Shown here: positions 10,962 through 20,853 of the stretch, in pieces | Layout: the number at the start of each line of letters is the position of its first letter | Position numbering within the stretch: the stretch's first letter is position 1 | Source of the DNA: Thermus hydrothermalis | GTDB lineage: Bacteria > Deinococcota > Deinococci > Deinococcales > Thermaceae | DNA: 64,000 bases | NCBI RefSeq assembly: GCF_022760925.1 | Contig: NZ_JAKTNT010000004.1 | Location: 101,497 to 165,496, forward strand | Reading direction: 5' to 3' | Translations under genes and position numbers: made by a program | Notes under the pieces: generated by a model | What the model saw: the letters and a program-made list of their open reading frames with translations, nothing else | Databases searched by the model: none | What the model was told of the DNA's origin: nothing

Positions 10962-11711
10962 GCCCGCCATGCGCAGGAGGGCGAGGAAGCTCTCCAACTC
11001 CAGGCTCGCCCCGCCCACCAAACCCCCGTCCACGTTGGGCATGGAGAGGAGCTGGGCGAAGTTCGTGGGGTTCACGCTTCCCCCGTAGAGGATGCGCACC
11101 CGCCCCGCAAAGCCCTCCCCGTACCGCTCCGCCAGGGCTTGGCGGATGGCCCGGTGCATGGCCTCGGCGTCCTCCGGGGTGGCGTTCCTCCCGGTGCCGA
11201 TGGCCCAGACGGGCTCGTAGGCGATGACGAGGGCGTCCGGGGAAGGGGGCTCCACCCCCTCCAGGCTTCCTTGGAGTTGGGCCAAGGTGTAGGGCACCGC
11301 CTCCCCCCTTTCCCGCACCTCCAAAGGCTCCCCCACGCAGAGGATGGGGGTGATACCTTCCTCCAGAAGCCGCTTGGCCTTCTCCGCCACCAGGCGGTCC
11401 GTCTCCCCGTGGTAGCGCCGCCTTTCCGAGTGGCCCACGATGGCGTAGCGGCACCCGAGGTCGGCGAGCATCCGGGCCGAAACCTCCCCCGTGTAGGCCC
11501 CTTCCCGGTGGGCGGAGACGTCCTGGGCCCCGTAGGCCACCTGGCTCCCCGAGAAAACCTCCTTGGCGGCGGGGAGCATGGGGTAGGCGGGAAGGAGGGC
11601 CACCTCCGATTGCAAGGGGGGAAGGAGCCTTTTGAGCTCGGCGAACCAAACCCGGGCTTCCGAAGGGACTTTATGCATCTTCCAGTTGCCCGCCACCAGT
11701 ACCCGGCGCAT
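10959..11711 (-). CDS. tpiA: Triosephosphate isomerase
   Basis: 250 residues. Interconverts dihydroxyacetone phosphate and glyceraldehyde 3-phosphate in glycolysis. The substrate-binding Asn/Lys are in AGNWKMHK (Asn9, Lys11), the electrophilic histidine in IVGHSERR, the catalytic base in [11 protein letters not shown], and the phosphate-binding residues in LYGGSVNP and GGLVGGASL. It follows pgk, but a terminator lies between them and TATGAT stands exactly 6 bases before the ATG, so tpiA appears to have its own leaderless promoter. Confidence 0.97.
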   Translation of the reverse strand: MRRVLVAGNWKMHKVPSEARVWFAELKRLLPPLQSEVALLPAYPMLPAAKEVFSGSQVAYGAQDVSAHREGAYTGEVSARMLADLGCRYAIVGHSERRRYHGETDRLVAEKAKRLLEEGITPILCVGEPLEVRERGEAVPYTLAQLQGSLEGVEPPSPDALVIAYEPVWAIGTGRNATPEDAEAMHRAIRQALAERYGEGFAGRVRILYGGSVNPTNFAQLLSMPNVDGGLVGGASLELESFLALLRMAG

Positions 11712-11717
11712 GGGGCC

Positions 11718-11723
11718 ATCATA
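11718..11723 (-). promoter_or_regulatory. -10 element of a leaderless promoter (tpiA)
   Basis: TATGAT, then GGCCCC, then the ATG. It lies just downstream of the pgk terminator U-tract. Confidence 0.5.
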
Positions 11724-11724
11724 A

Positions 11725-11755
11725 CGAAAACCCCGCCCCCCTCGAGGGGGGCGGG
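11725..11755 (-). terminator. Intrinsic terminator between pgk and tpiA
   Basis: A 10-bp all-GC stem CCCGCCCCCC / GGGGGGCGGG with loop TCGA, followed on the minus strand by GTTTTCG. It separates gap-pgk from tpiA, at least partially. Confidence 0.8.
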
Positions 11756-11767
11756 AAGGAAGGGGGC

Positions 11768-12937
11768 CTACTCCAGGACCTCAATCCCGGGGAGCGTGCC
11801 CTTTTCCAAGAACTCCAGGCTGGCCCCGCCCCCGGTGGAAACGTGGCTAAAGCGCTCTTTCAGGCCCAGGCGGTTCACCGCCGCCACGGAGTCGCCCCCG
11901 CCCACCACGGTGAAGGCGCCCTCGAGGGCGGCCACGGCCCGGCCCACGCCCAAGGTCCCCTGGTCAAAGGGGGGCACCTCAAAGACCCCCATGGGCCCAT
12001 TCCAGAACACTGTCTTGGCCCCCTTGAGGGCCTCGGCGAAGGCCTCCTGGGTCTTGGGGCCGATGTCCAAGCCCATGTAGGGCACGGGGATGGCGTCCGC
12101 CGGAAAGACCCGGGTTTCCACCCCCGTGGCGATCTCCGTGGCCGCCACCACGTCCTGGGGAAGGTAAACCCGGACGCCCAGGCCCTCCGCCCGCTTGAGG
12201 AGGTCGCGGGCCAGGTCCAGGCGGTCCTCCTCCACCAGGCTCTTCCCCACCTCACCCCCCAAGGCCTTGAGGAAGGTGAAGGCCATGGCACCGCCGATGA
12301 GAAGCCGGTCAATGCGGGGCAGAAGGCTCTCAATGACCCCGATCTTGTCGGAAACCTTGGCCCCGCCCAGGACCACGGCGTAGGGCCGCTCGGGCTCGTG
12401 GAGGAGGCGGGAGAGGGCCCGCACCTCCTTCTCCATGAGGAAGCCGGCGTAGGCGGGGAGAAGCCGCGCCACCCCCACCACGCTGGCGTGGGCCCGGTGG
12501 GCGCTCCCGAAGGCGTCCAGGACGAAGGCGTCGCCAAGCCGGGCGTAGCGGGCGGCGAGCTCGGGGTCATTCTTCTCCTCCCCCGGCTCAAAGCGGACGT
12601 TTTCCAAAAGCGCCACCTCCCCTGCCCCCAAGGCCCGCACCGCCTGGTAGGCCTCCTCCGAGCCCGGGCTGTGGGGCACGAAGCGGACCCCCGGGAGGTG
12701 GCGGGCCAAGGCCTCGGCCACGGGGGCGAGGGAGTACTTGGGGTCGGGCCCCTTGGGCCGGCCCAGGTGGGAGAGGAGGACCAAAGAGGCCCCCCCTTCC
12801 AGGAGGTGGCGCAGGGTGGGGAGGCTCTCTTGGATGCGGGTTTCGTCCTGGACCACCCCGTTTTGGATGGGGACGTTGTAGTCCACCCGCACCAAGACCC
12901 GCTTCCCCTTGGGGTCCAACTGGCGCAGGGTGCGCAT
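11768..12937 (-). CDS. pgk: Phosphoglycerate kinase
   Basis: 389 residues. Transfers the acyl phosphate of 1,3-bisphosphoglycerate to ADP. The N-terminal [37 protein letters not shown] and the C-terminal nucleotide-site motif [15 protein letters not shown] with [21 protein letters not shown] ending are all present. It follows gap with no gap between stop and start codons, so the two are cotranscribed. Confidence 0.97.
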   Translation of the reverse strand: MRTLRQLDPKGKRVLVRVDYNVPIQNGVVQDETRIQESLPTLRHLLEGGASLVLLSHLGRPKGPDPKYSLAPVAEALARHLPGVRFVPHSPGSEEAYQAVRALGAGEVALLENVRFEPGEEKNDPELAARYARLGDAFVLDAFGSAHRAHASVVGVARLLPAYAGFLMEKEVRALSRLLHEPERPYAVVLGGAKVSDKIGVIESLLPRIDRLLIGGAMAFTFLKALGGEVGKSLVEEDRLDLARDLLKRAEGLGVRVYLPQDVVAATEIATGVETRVFPADAIPVPYMGLDIGPKTQEAFAEALKGAKTVFWNGPMGVFEVPPFDQGTLGVGRAVAALEGAFTVVGGGDSVAAVNRLGLKERFSHVSTGGGASLEFLEKGTLPGIEVLE

Positions 12938-13936
<999 letters not shown>

Positions 13937-14019
13937 TCACCTCCTATATGGAAACCCTTCCACCCTCACCGCCCCACCGCGAAAGGCATGGGAGGCCAAG
14001 GGGAAGAAGGCACGGCTCC

Positions 14020-14025
14020 AGTATA
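14020..14025 (-). promoter_or_regulatory. Candidate -10 element for gap-pgk
   Basis: TATACT on the minus strand about 86 bases before the gap ATG. No clear -35 was found, so this is tentative. Confidence 0.35.
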
Positions 14026-14066
14026 CCCCTAGATCCTTAAGCCTCCCGGCCCACACCTTTAAGGCC

Positions 14067-14104
14067 TTGACATGTAAACCGCCAAGCAATAACTTGGTTG
14101 ACGA
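14067..14104 (+). promoter_or_regulatory. Promoter with overlapping BirA-type operator (bioY)
   Basis: TTGACA (14067-14072), 17 bases, TAACTT (14090-14095). Over it lies ATGTAAACC (14072-14080), 15 bases, GGTTGACGA (14096-14104). The biotin repressor consensus is TTGTAAACC-N15-GGTTTACAA, matched 8/9 and 7/9. Repressor-bound DNA would cover both promoter elements, so biotin should shut bioY off. The predicted leader is only about 5 bases. Confidence 0.75.
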
Positions 14105-14106
14105 CT

Positions 14107-14712
14107 ATGAAGACGGAAGCCCTGAGTTACACCCCCTTGGCCAAGACCCTTTGGCCCAAGCGCACCTTGGCCCGCGACCTAAGCCTGGTCCTGGCGGGAA
14201 GCCTCTTCGTGGCCCTCACCGCCCAGGTGGCCATCCCCCTCCCCTTCACCCCGGTGCCCATCACCCTCCAGACCCTGGGCCTCCTCCTGGTGGGGGCGGC
14301 CCTGGGGAGCCGGCTCGGTTTCCTAGCCCTCCTGGCCTACCTCCTGGAGGGGGCCATGGGGCTTCCCGTCTTCGCCGGGGGCACGGGCGGGGTGGCCAAA
14401 ATCCTCGGGCCCACGGGGGGGTTCCTCCTCGCCTTCCCCCTGGCGGCGGGGCTCGCGGGGCTCTTGGTGGAGCGGTTCGGCCTGGACCGCACTTTCCTCG
14501 GCACCCTTCTCGCCATGCTCGCCGGCAACGCCCTCCTCTACCTGGTGGGCCTCCCCTGGCTTGGGGCCTGGCTCATGGGGGTGGGCAAGTTCACGGGGAT
14601 AGGGGGGCTCTTGGCCATGGGGCTTTTCCCCTTCATCCCCGGCGACCTGGTGAAGGCGGTGCTCGCCGCCCTCCTTCTGCCCACGGCCTGGCGCTTCCTG
14701 GGCCGGCGGTAG
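14107..14712 (+). CDS. bioY: Biotin transporter substrate-binding subunit BioY
   Basis: About 201 residues from the ATG at 14107. Membrane S-component of an ECF transporter that imports biotin. About six hydrophobic segments are visible, with the family segments VAIPLPFTPVPITLQTLGLLLVG, GLPVFAGGTGG and GPTGGFLLAFPLAA. A TTG at 14098 would extend the frame but lies inside the operator and before the predicted transcription start. No ECF ATPase/T genes are adjacent. The BirA-type operator upstream agrees with the function. Confidence 0.92.
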   Translation: MKTEALSYTPLAKTLWPKRTLARDLSLVLAGSLFVALTAQVAIPLPFTPVPITLQTLGLLLVGAALGSRLGFLALLAYLLEGAMGLPVFAGGTGGVAKILGPTGGFLLAFPLAAGLAGLLVERFGLDRTFLGTLLAMLAGNALLYLVGLPWLGAWLMGVGKFTGIGGLLAMGLFPFIPGDLVKAVLAALLLPTAWRFLGRR

Positions 14713-15420
14713 ATGCGCCTCGCCCTGGCCCACCTCGCCAGGCGGGATAGCCCGAAAGCGCTCCTTAGGGCCCTCCGCCCCCTGGCCCAAGAGGCGCGGG
14801 CCGAGGGGGCGGGGCTTTTGCTCCTTCCCGAGCTCCTCCTGGGCAAGCGGGAAGCGCCGGACCTGCCCCAGGCCCTGGAGGAGCTGGCGGGGGAAGAGGG
14901 CCTAAAGGTGGCGGCGGGCCTCCTCCTGGAAGGGGAAAACCGCCTCCAGGTCTTTCCCCACGGCCCCGCCTACGCCAAGGTCCACCTCTACCTGACGGAG
15001 GAGGAAGAGGGGGACATGGGGCTCCGCCCAGGGGAGGGTCCCGTACCCCTCGTCCACGGGGGCCGCACCTTCGGCCTCGCCCTCTGCTACGACCTGGACT
15101 TCCCCGAGCTCTTCCGGGCCTACGCCCTCGAGGGCGCCCAGGGCTTTCTGGTGGGGGCTGCCTGGCCCGGGGCCTACGCCGAGCTCATGGAGGTCCTGGC
15201 CCGGGCCCGGGCGGCGGAGAACCAGGCCTACCTCCTCCTGGCGAGCCGGGCGGACACGGGAAGCCCAAGCCTCTTCGTGGGCCCCGACGGCCGGGTCCTC
15301 GGGCGGAGGGAGGAAGAGGGCCTTCTCCTTGCCGAGCCGGACTGGGGGTTCCTCGAGGCCTACCGGGCCCGGTATCCCCTCCTGAAGCACCGCCGGGAAG
15401 GGGCCTACCGCCTCTGGTAA
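14713..15420 (+). CDS. Carbon-nitrogen hydrolase (nitrilase superfamily)
   Basis: 235 residues. The catalytic triad of the family is visible: Glu40 in LLLLPELLLG, Lys89 in AYAKVHLY and Cys125 in LALCYDLDFPE. It hydrolyses an amide or nitrile; the exact substrate is not evident, with omega-amidase or deaminated-glutathione amidase as possibilities. It is short for the family because the loop between Glu and Lys is reduced. It begins directly after the bioY stop codon, so biotin-dependent control may extend to it. Confidence 0.85.
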   Translation: MRLALAHLARRDSPKALLRALRPLAQEARAEGAGLLLLPELLLGKREAPDLPQALEELAGEEGLKVAAGLLLEGENRLQVFPHGPAYAKVHLYLTEEEEGDMGLRPGEGPVPLVHGGRTFGLALCYDLDFPELFRAYALEGAQGFLVGAAWPGAYAELMEVLARARAAENQAYLLLASRADTGSPSLFVGPDGRVLGRREEEGLLLAEPDWGFLEAYRARYPLLKHRREGAYRLW

Positions 15421-15423
15421 GAT
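15418..15423 (+). promoter_or_regulatory. -10 element fused to the nitrilase stop codon (smpB)
   Basis: TAAGAT contains the TAA stop of the nitrilase and lies 7 bases before the smpB GTG. Confidence 0.45.
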
Positions 15424-15430
15424 AGCCCCT

Positions 15431-15856
15431 GTGCTGGAGAACCGCCGGGCGCGGCACGACTACGAGATCCTGGAGACCTACGAGGCGGGCCTGGTCCTCA
15501 AGGGGACGGAGGTGAAGTCCCTGAGGGCGGGGAAGGTGGACTTCACCGGGAGCTTCGCCAAGTTTGAGGATGGGGAGCTTTATTTGGAAAATCTCTACAT
15601 AGCCCCGTACGAAAAGGGCTCCTACACCAACGTGGACCCCCGCCGCAAGCGCAAGCTCCTCCTCCACCGCCACGAGCTCAACCGCCTGCGGGGCAAGGTG
15701 GAGCAGAAGGGGCTCACCCTGGTCCCCCTCAAGATCTACTTCAACGAGCGGGGCTACGCCAAGGTCCTCCTGGGCCTCGCCCGGGGCAAGAAGGCCTACC
15801 AGAAGAAGGAAGACGATAAGAAGAAGGCGGTGCGCCGCGCCCTGGAGGAGCTATGA
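15431..15856 (+). CDS. smpB: SsrA-binding protein SmpB
   Basis: 141 residues. Binds tmRNA and places it in stalled ribosomes for trans-translation. The OB-fold core is clear: ENRRARHDYEILETYEAG, LKGTEVKSLRAGKVDFTGSF, YIAPYEKGSY and NERGYAKVLLGLARGKKAY, with a basic helical tail. The T. thermophilus protein as I remember it has three more N-terminal residues (MAP); here that codon position reads ATA, so the start is the GTG, which also fits the -10 element 7 bases upstream. Confidence 0.95.
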   Translation: MLENRRARHDYEILETYEAGLVLKGTEVKSLRAGKVDFTGSFAKFEDGELYLENLYIAPYEKGSYTNVDPRRKRKLLLHRHELNRLRGKVEQKGLTLVPLKIYFNERGYAKVLLGLARGKKAYQKKEDDKKKAVRRALEEL

Positions 15857-17001
15857 GGCTTTGGGCCCTGGTCCTCTTCGCCGCCTTGGCCTTCGCCCAG
15901 GCCCCCAAGCCCCTAAGGGTGGGCGGCCTCACGGGGGAGGCCCTCTACCCTGGGGGGCGGGGGGTGGCCTACGGGCCCGCCCGCCTGGTGGCCCAGGGCC
16001 TGGGGCTTGCCCTTTGGCAGGGGGAAGGCCGCCTGGCCCTGGGCCTAGGGAGCCGGCAGAAGGTCTTCCCCATCCTGGACCAGGAGGCCCAGGCCGTCTC
16101 CCGCCTGGCCGCCTGGCGGCGGGGGGGCGAGGTCTACGTGCCCCTCCGCCCCCTGGCCGAGGCCCTCGGCCTCACCTACCGGGCCCAGGAGGGCATTCTC
16201 CTGGACCTGCCTTGGGCGGAGCTCCAGGGCGTGGACCAGGGCCATGGCCGCATGGTCTTCCGCTTTTCCCGAGAGGTGAACGCCCGCCTCCAGGAGGGCG
16301 GGGTCCTCTTCCTCCTCGCCAAGGGGGAGGGAGCGGGGCTAAGGCAGGAACCCTTAGGGCTCTTCCTGCCCCTTAGCGCTCCCCCCGACCGCCTCTACTA
16401 CCCGGGGGGAGGCCAGGTGGCCCTGGAGTGGGGGCCCTTGCCCAGGGCCAAGCCCCTGGTCCTCCTGGACCCCGGGCACGGGGGCGAGGACCGGGGGGTA
16501 GACCTCGGGGGGCTCCCGGAAAAGGACCTCACCCTGGACCTGGCCCGCCGGGTGGCGGCCCGCCTCCCGGGAAGCCGCCTCACCCGGACCCGGGACCAAA
16601 GCCTGCCCCTCGAGGCCCGCATGGCCCAGGCGCAAGGGGCAGCGGTCTTCTTATCCCTGCACGCCATCCGGGGAAGCGCCCTCAACCTCTACCTGCCCAA
16701 GGAGCGCTCCCTAGCCCTGGCCCAAAACGCCGAAAGCCTCCTCGCCACCGCCCCCGCCGAGGAGCGGGCCCTCCTCAAAACCTACGCCGGGGATCCCAGG
16801 CGTCTTGCCGCCGCCCTGGAACGGTCCTTTTCCACCTTGGGCCTGGTCCTGGCGCGGGCGGAGGGGCCCTATGCCCTCACGGACCTGCCGGGGGCGGCGG
16901 TCCTCTTGGAAGTCGGCGTAGAGCGCCTCAAAAACCCGCAAGACCGGGAGGCCCTGGCCGAGGCCATCGCCCGGGGCATCCAAGCCTACCTGGAGGAATG
17001 A
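15853..17001 (+). CDS. N-acetylmuramoyl-L-alanine amidase
   Basis: 382 residues, exported. A short signal peptide ends at AFAQ (about residue 16). Residues about 20-120 resemble a copper-amine-oxidase-N/peptidoglycan-binding domain. The Amidase_3 zinc hydrolase domain begins at VLLDPGHGGEDRG (about residue 204), with the zinc glutamate in EKDLTLDLA, the second histidine in VFLSLHA and the catalytic glutamate in VLLEVGVE. It cuts stem peptides from glycan strands, as in cell separation. The start overlaps the smpB stop as ATGA and the end overlaps the next gene in the same way. Confidence 0.92.
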   Translation: MRLWALVLFAALAFAQAPKPLRVGGLTGEALYPGGRGVAYGPARLVAQGLGLALWQGEGRLALGLGSRQKVFPILDQEAQAVSRLAAWRRGGEVYVPLRPLAEALGLTYRAQEGILLDLPWAELQGVDQGHGRMVFRFSREVNARLQEGGVLFLLAKGEGAGLRQEPLGLFLPLSAPPDRLYYPGGGQVALEWGPLPRAKPLVLLDPGHGGEDRGVDLGGLPEKDLTLDLARRVAARLPGSRLTRTRDQSLPLEARMAQAQGAAVFLSLHAIRGSALNLYLPKERSLALAQNAESLLATAPAEERALLKTYAGDPRRLAAALERSFSTLGLVLARAEGPYALTDLPGAAVLLEVGVERLKNPQDREALAEAIARGIQAYLEE

Positions 17002-17501
17002 GCGTGCGCGGGTTATTTACCTTTTGGAACGTGCTCGGCCTCCTCATCTTCGCCCTGGGGGCCTTCGTCTACTGGAAAAGCGCCGGGAAAGAGGCCACGG
17101 GGGCCTTGCCCCTGCCCTCGGAAGGCGAGGCCAAGGCGAACGCCCTCGTCCTGGTCCTCCACCGCCCCGACCCACCCCGGGGCTTCCTGAAGGAAACGGA
17201 AACCCTCACCCTCGCCCCCGGGGAAAGCCCCGAGGGCCGGGCCCTCGCCGCCTGGGCCGAGGCCACCCAGTCCCCCAGGCCCAGGGCCCTCTTCCGCACG
17301 GGCAAAACGTTGGTGGTGGACCTGCCCGCCAACTTCGCCCAAGGGCTGGACGCCACCGGGGAGGCCTTCCGGCTCTATAGCCTGGCCTACACCCTCCTCG
17401 CCACCTTTCCCGAGGCGGAGGAGGTGCGCTTTCTGGTGGAGGGGAAGCCCACCCCCGGCCTGGCCCACCTGGACCTGCAAAAACCCATCCGCCTGCCATG
17501 A
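16998..17501 (+). CDS. GerMN-domain membrane-anchored protein
   Basis: 167 residues. One N-terminal transmembrane helix (about residues 5-25, FTFWNVLGLLIFALGAFVYW) and a single GerMN domain (about 45-167). The domain shows the RALFRTGKTLVVDLPANFAQGL and LAYTLLATFPEAEEVRFLVEGK pattern that follows amidases in many bacteria. The domain probably acts in envelope remodelling with the amidase. Both ends overlap neighbours as ATGA, so amidase, this gene and smc are translationally coupled. Confidence 0.85.
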   Translation: MSVRGLFTFWNVLGLLIFALGAFVYWKSAGKEATGALPLPSEGEAKANALVLVLHRPDPPRGFLKETETLTLAPGESPEGRALAAWAEATQSPRPRALFRTGKTLVVDLPANFAQGLDATGEAFRLYSLAYTLLATFPEAEEVRFLVEGKPTPGLAHLDLQKPIRLP

Positions 17502-20500
17502 GCGAAGCCTGGCGCATTGACCGCTTGACGCTTCAAGGGTTTAAGTCCTTCGCCGAGCGCACCACCCTGGACTTCCCCGACCCCGTCACGGGGATCATCG
17601 GCCCGAACGGCTCGGGCAAGAGCAACCTGGTGGAGGCCTTGCGCTTCGTCACCGGGGCCCGGGCCCACGAGCTAAGAGGCCAGGAGCTCGCCGCCTTCCT
17701 CTTCCACGGGGCGGAGGGCCGCCCCCCCTTGGGCTACGCCGAGGTACGGCTGGAGCTTTCCCGGGGGAAGGAGCGCCTGGTGGTGGAAAGGCGGCTTGAG
17801 GGGGAGCGCACCTTCCTCAAGGTGAACGGCCGCCCGGCCAGCGCCAAGGCCTTGGCCCTCGCCCTGGCGGGCACCGGCCTGGGCCGGGGGGGGTACGCCA
17901 TCGTGGGCCAAGGGGAGATCGGGGCCCTGCTGGAAGCCCCCGAGGAGGTGCTCCTCGCCCACCTGGAGGAGGCCGCCGGGCTCAGGCCCGTGGCGGAGGC
18001 GGCCAAGATGGCGGAGGAGCGGCTTAAGGAGGCCTCTGCCCTTCTAAAAGAGCGGGAGGAGGCCTTGGGGCGCCTAAAGGCGGAGGCCAGCCGGCTCCAA
18101 GGGGAAGCGGAAAGGGCGGCCCGGGCCCGGGCCTTGGACCTGGAGGCGCTGAGGCTTCGGCGAAGCCTCCTCCTGGCCCGCATGGAGGAGGCGGAGGCGG
18201 AGATGGCCAAGGCCCGGGCCCGCCTCGAGGACCTGGCAAAGGAGGAAGCCCTCCTCAAGGAGGCGCAACGGGCCCTCAAGGAGCGCCAAGAAGCCCTCCG
18301 CGCCGAGGAGGAAACCCTGCGGCGCCGGCTAGAGGAGGTGCGCCTCCTCCTCAAGGAACGGGAGGGGCTTCAGGCGGAAGAGCGGGAGCTTTCCCGGGTC
18401 CTCAAGGCCCTGGACCGGCCGCCCCCGGAGGACCCTGGACCCCCCATCCCCGCCCCGCCGGTGGAGGCGAAGGAGGTCCGGGCCCGCCTCGCCCGGCTGA
18501 AGGCGGAGGAGGCCAAGCTCCTTGCGGAAAGGCGCCGCCTGGAGGAAGCTTGGCGCCGCTACGAGGCCGAAGCCGCCCGCCACGAGGAGCGCCTACGCCA
18601 GTACCAAGAAGCCCTGGCGGAACGGGAGCGCCTCCAGGCGGAGCTTGCCGAAAAGGAAGCGGCCCTGGCCAGGCTTGAGGAAGCTTGGGAAAAAAGGAAG
18701 TCCCTGGAAGCCCAGCTAGAAGAGGCCAAGGCCCAGCTCAAGGCCGCTTCCCGGGAGCGGGAACGCCTAAGCCGCCTTCTGGAGGCGGGGATGGACCTGC
18801 ACGAGGGCCCCAAGCGGGTGCGGGGGCTAAGGGGGATCCTGGGGGTGGTGGCGGACCTGGTGCGGCCCGAGCCCGGGCTGGAAGTGGCCCTGGAGGTGGC
18901 CCTAGGCCCCAGGCTCCAGTGGGTCCTGGCCCAGGACGAGGAGGCGGCCAAGGCGGCCATCGCCCTCCTCAAGCGGGAAGGGGGGCGGGCCACCTTCCTG
19001 CCCCTCACCCTCCTCCACCCACCCCCCGCCCCCAACCCCAAGCCCGCCCCCGGGCTCCTCGGCCCCGCCTACCGCCTGGCCTCCTTGCGCGCCCCCGGGC
19101 TTCCCGCCGAGGCCATCCTCCTCGCCCTTTTGGGGGATACCCTGGTCTTCGCCGACCTGGAGGCCGCCCTGGCCTACCGCCGCGCCGGGGGCCGGGAGCG
19201 GCTCGTGACCCGGGAAGGCGAGGTGCTGGAGCGCCTCGGGGCCCTCACCGGGGGGCGGGTCAAGGGGGGCGGGGAAACCCTCCTCCTGCGCCGCCGCCTC
19301 GAGGACCTGGCCGAGGAGGAAACCCGGCTTCGGGAACGCATCCACGCCCTAGAGGAGGCCCTTAAGCCCCTCCCCCCCGCCCAGGCCTTCGCCGAGGCCA
19401 AGGCCAAGGTGGCGGCCCTCCAGGCCAGGCTCAAGGCCCCCCTTCCCCCAGCCCCCAAGCCCCCCACCCCGCCCGAGGCCGCCTGGGACGAGGGGAAGCT
19501 CAAGGCCTTGGCGGAGGAGCGGCAGGCCCTGGAGGGGCTCTTGGCCCAGGCGGAGGCCCACGCCCGCTGGCGCCTCCTGGCCGAGGCCCACGCCGCCTGG
19601 CAGAAAGCAGCGGAGGAAGCGGCCCGGGTAAGGGAACGCCTCGCCGAGCTCAAGGAGCGCCTCGAGGCCACCCTTCCCCTCCTGGAGGAGGCCAAGGTCC
19701 TGGAAGCCCAGCTATCCAAGCTCCGGCAGGAGCGCCAAGCCCTGCAGGAGCAGGAGGCCCGCACCCTCACCCAGGCCAACACCCTCCTGGCCGAACGGGA
19801 AAGCCTCCGCCTCCTCCTGGCAAGGCGGGAAGCCACCTTGGAGGAGCTATCCCGGGAACTCGCCCCCCTACCCGAGGCGGAGAGGATACCGGGCTCCCCA
19901 AGAGCGCTCCAAGCCCGTCTAGCCCAGGTCCTCAAGGAGCGGGAAAGCCTGGGCCCCGTGAACGCCCTGGCCGAAAGGGAGCTAGCGCCCCTCCTGGAGG
20001 AACTCGCCCTGCGGGAGCGGGAGGTGGCGGAGGCCAAGGAAGCCCTTTTGCGCCTGGAGGCGGAAACCCAAGCCGTGGAAAGGGCCTACGCCGAGCGCCT
20101 CAAGGAAAGCTTCCTCCGCTTCCAGGAGGCTTTCCGCACCCAGGCCCTGGCCCTCCTGGGGGCCCAGGCGGAGGTGAGGCGGGAGGGCCGGGGGCTAAAG
20201 CTCCTCCTGGTGCCCCAGGGCAAGCGCACCCAGGACCTCCGCCTCCTTTCCCTGGGGGAGAAAACCCTCGGCGCCTTGGCCTTCCTCTTCGCCCTGGGGG
20301 AGCTCCAAGGGGGGCTTCCCCTGGCGGTGTTGGACGAGGTGGACGCCGCCCTGGACGAGGCCAACCTCCTCCGCTTCGCCCGGTTTTTGGCCTCGGGGCG
20401 CCAGTTCATCCTCGTCACCCACCAAAAGCGCACCATGGAAGCCTGCCACGCCCTCTACGGCGTCACCTCGGACAGGGGCGTGAGCCGGGTGTACGCCATC

Positions 20501-20527
20501 CGCAAGGAGGTGGCCCATGACCTTTGA
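17498..20527 (+). CDS. smc: Chromosome segregation protein SMC
   Basis: 1009 residues, shorter than the roughly 1180 of Bacillus SMC, mainly through shorter coiled coils. In order: N-terminal ATPase half with Walker A GPNGSGKSN (about residue 35), long Arg/Glu/Leu coiled coil, hinge (about 440-600, near GLRGILGVVADLV and LTGGRVKGGG), return coil, then the ABC signature LSLGEKTLGALAF and Walker B LAVLDEVDAALDE. It forms the condensin loop extruder with ScpA/ScpB, which are not encoded nearby. Starts by ATGA overlap with the GerMN gene. Confidence 0.97.
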   Translation: MSEAWRIDRLTLQGFKSFAERTTLDFPDPVTGIIGPNGSGKSNLVEALRFVTGARAHELRGQELAAFLFHGAEGRPPLGYAEVRLELSRGKERLVVERRLEGERTFLKVNGRPASAKALALALAGTGLGRGGYAIVGQGEIGALLEAPEEVLLAHLEEAAGLRPVAEAAKMAEERLKEASALLKEREEALGRLKAEASRLQGEAERAARARALDLEALRLRRSLLLARMEEAEAEMAKARARLEDLAKEEALLKEAQRALKERQEALRAEEETLRRRLEEVRLLLKEREGLQAEERELSRVLKALDRPPPEDPGPPIPAPPVEAKEVRARLARLKAEEAKLLAERRRLEEAWRRYEAEAARHEERLRQYQEALAERERLQAELAEKEAALARLEEAWEKRKSLEAQLEEAKAQLKAASRERERLSRLLEAGMDLHEGPKRVRGLRGILGVVADLVRPEPGLEVALEVALGPRLQWVLAQDEEAAKAAIALLKREGGRATFLPLTLLHPPPAPNPKPAPGLLGPAYRLASLRAPGLPAEAILLALLGDTLVFADLEAALAYRRAGGRERLVTREGEVLERLGALTGGRVKGGGETLLLRRRLEDLAEEETRLRERIHALEEALKPLPPAQAFAEAKAKVAALQARLKAPLPPAPKPPTPPEAAWDEGKLKALAEERQALEGLLAQAEAHARWRLLAEAHAAWQKAAEEAARVRERLAELKERLEATLPLLEEAKVLEAQLSKLRQERQALQEQEARTLTQANTLLAERESLRLLLARREATLEELSRELAPLPEAERIPGSPRALQARLAQVLKERESLGPVNALAERELAPLLEELALREREVAEAKEALLRLEAETQAVERAYAERLKESFLRFQEAFRTQALALLGAQAEVRREGRGLKLLLVPQGKRTQDLRLLSLGEKTLGALAFLFALGELQGGLPLAVLDEVDAALDEANLLRFARFLASGRQFILVTHQKRTMEACHALYGVTSDRGVSRVYAIRKEVAHDL

Positions 20528-20843
20528 CGCGTACCAGGAAGAGGCCAAGAAGACCGCCCTCTACCCCGAGGCCTACCGCCTCCTCTACCCCACCCTGGGC
20601 CTGGCGGGGGAGGCGGGGGAACTGGCCAACAAGGTGAAGAAGGTCCTCCGCGACCACGGGGGCAGGCTTACCCCCGAGATCCGGGAAGCCCTCTTGCAGG
20701 AGCTTGGGGACGTACTCTGGTACGTGGCCCAGGTGGCCACGGACCTGGAGGTGCGCCTCGAGGCGGTGGCCCAGGCCAACCTGGAGAAGCTCCGCTCCCG
20801 CAAGGCGCGTGGGAAGCTTTCGGGGTCTGGGGATAATCGCTAA
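20517..20843 (+). CDS. mazG: MazG-like nucleotide pyrophosphohydrolase
   Basis: 108 residues. Single all-alpha NTP-PPase domain: GLAGEAGELANKVKKVLRDHGG carries the ExxE metal ligands and LLQELGDVLWYVAQVATDLEV the ExxD pair. It removes pyrophosphate from (d)NTPs, cleaning non-canonical nucleotides. It overlaps the end of smc by 11 bases, so it belongs to the same operon. The C-terminal 12 residues are not part of the domain. Confidence 0.88.
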   Translation: MTFDAYQEEAKKTALYPEAYRLLYPTLGLAGEAGELANKVKKVLRDHGGRLTPEIREALLQELGDVLWYVAQVATDLEVRLEAVAQANLEKLRSRKARGKLSGSGDNR

Positions 20844-20853
20844 CGAGAGTTGC

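Noticed and set aside
14098..14106. TTG at 14098 as start of bioY
   Set aside because: It lies inside the BirA-type operator and before the predicted transcription start; the ATG at 14107 fits better.
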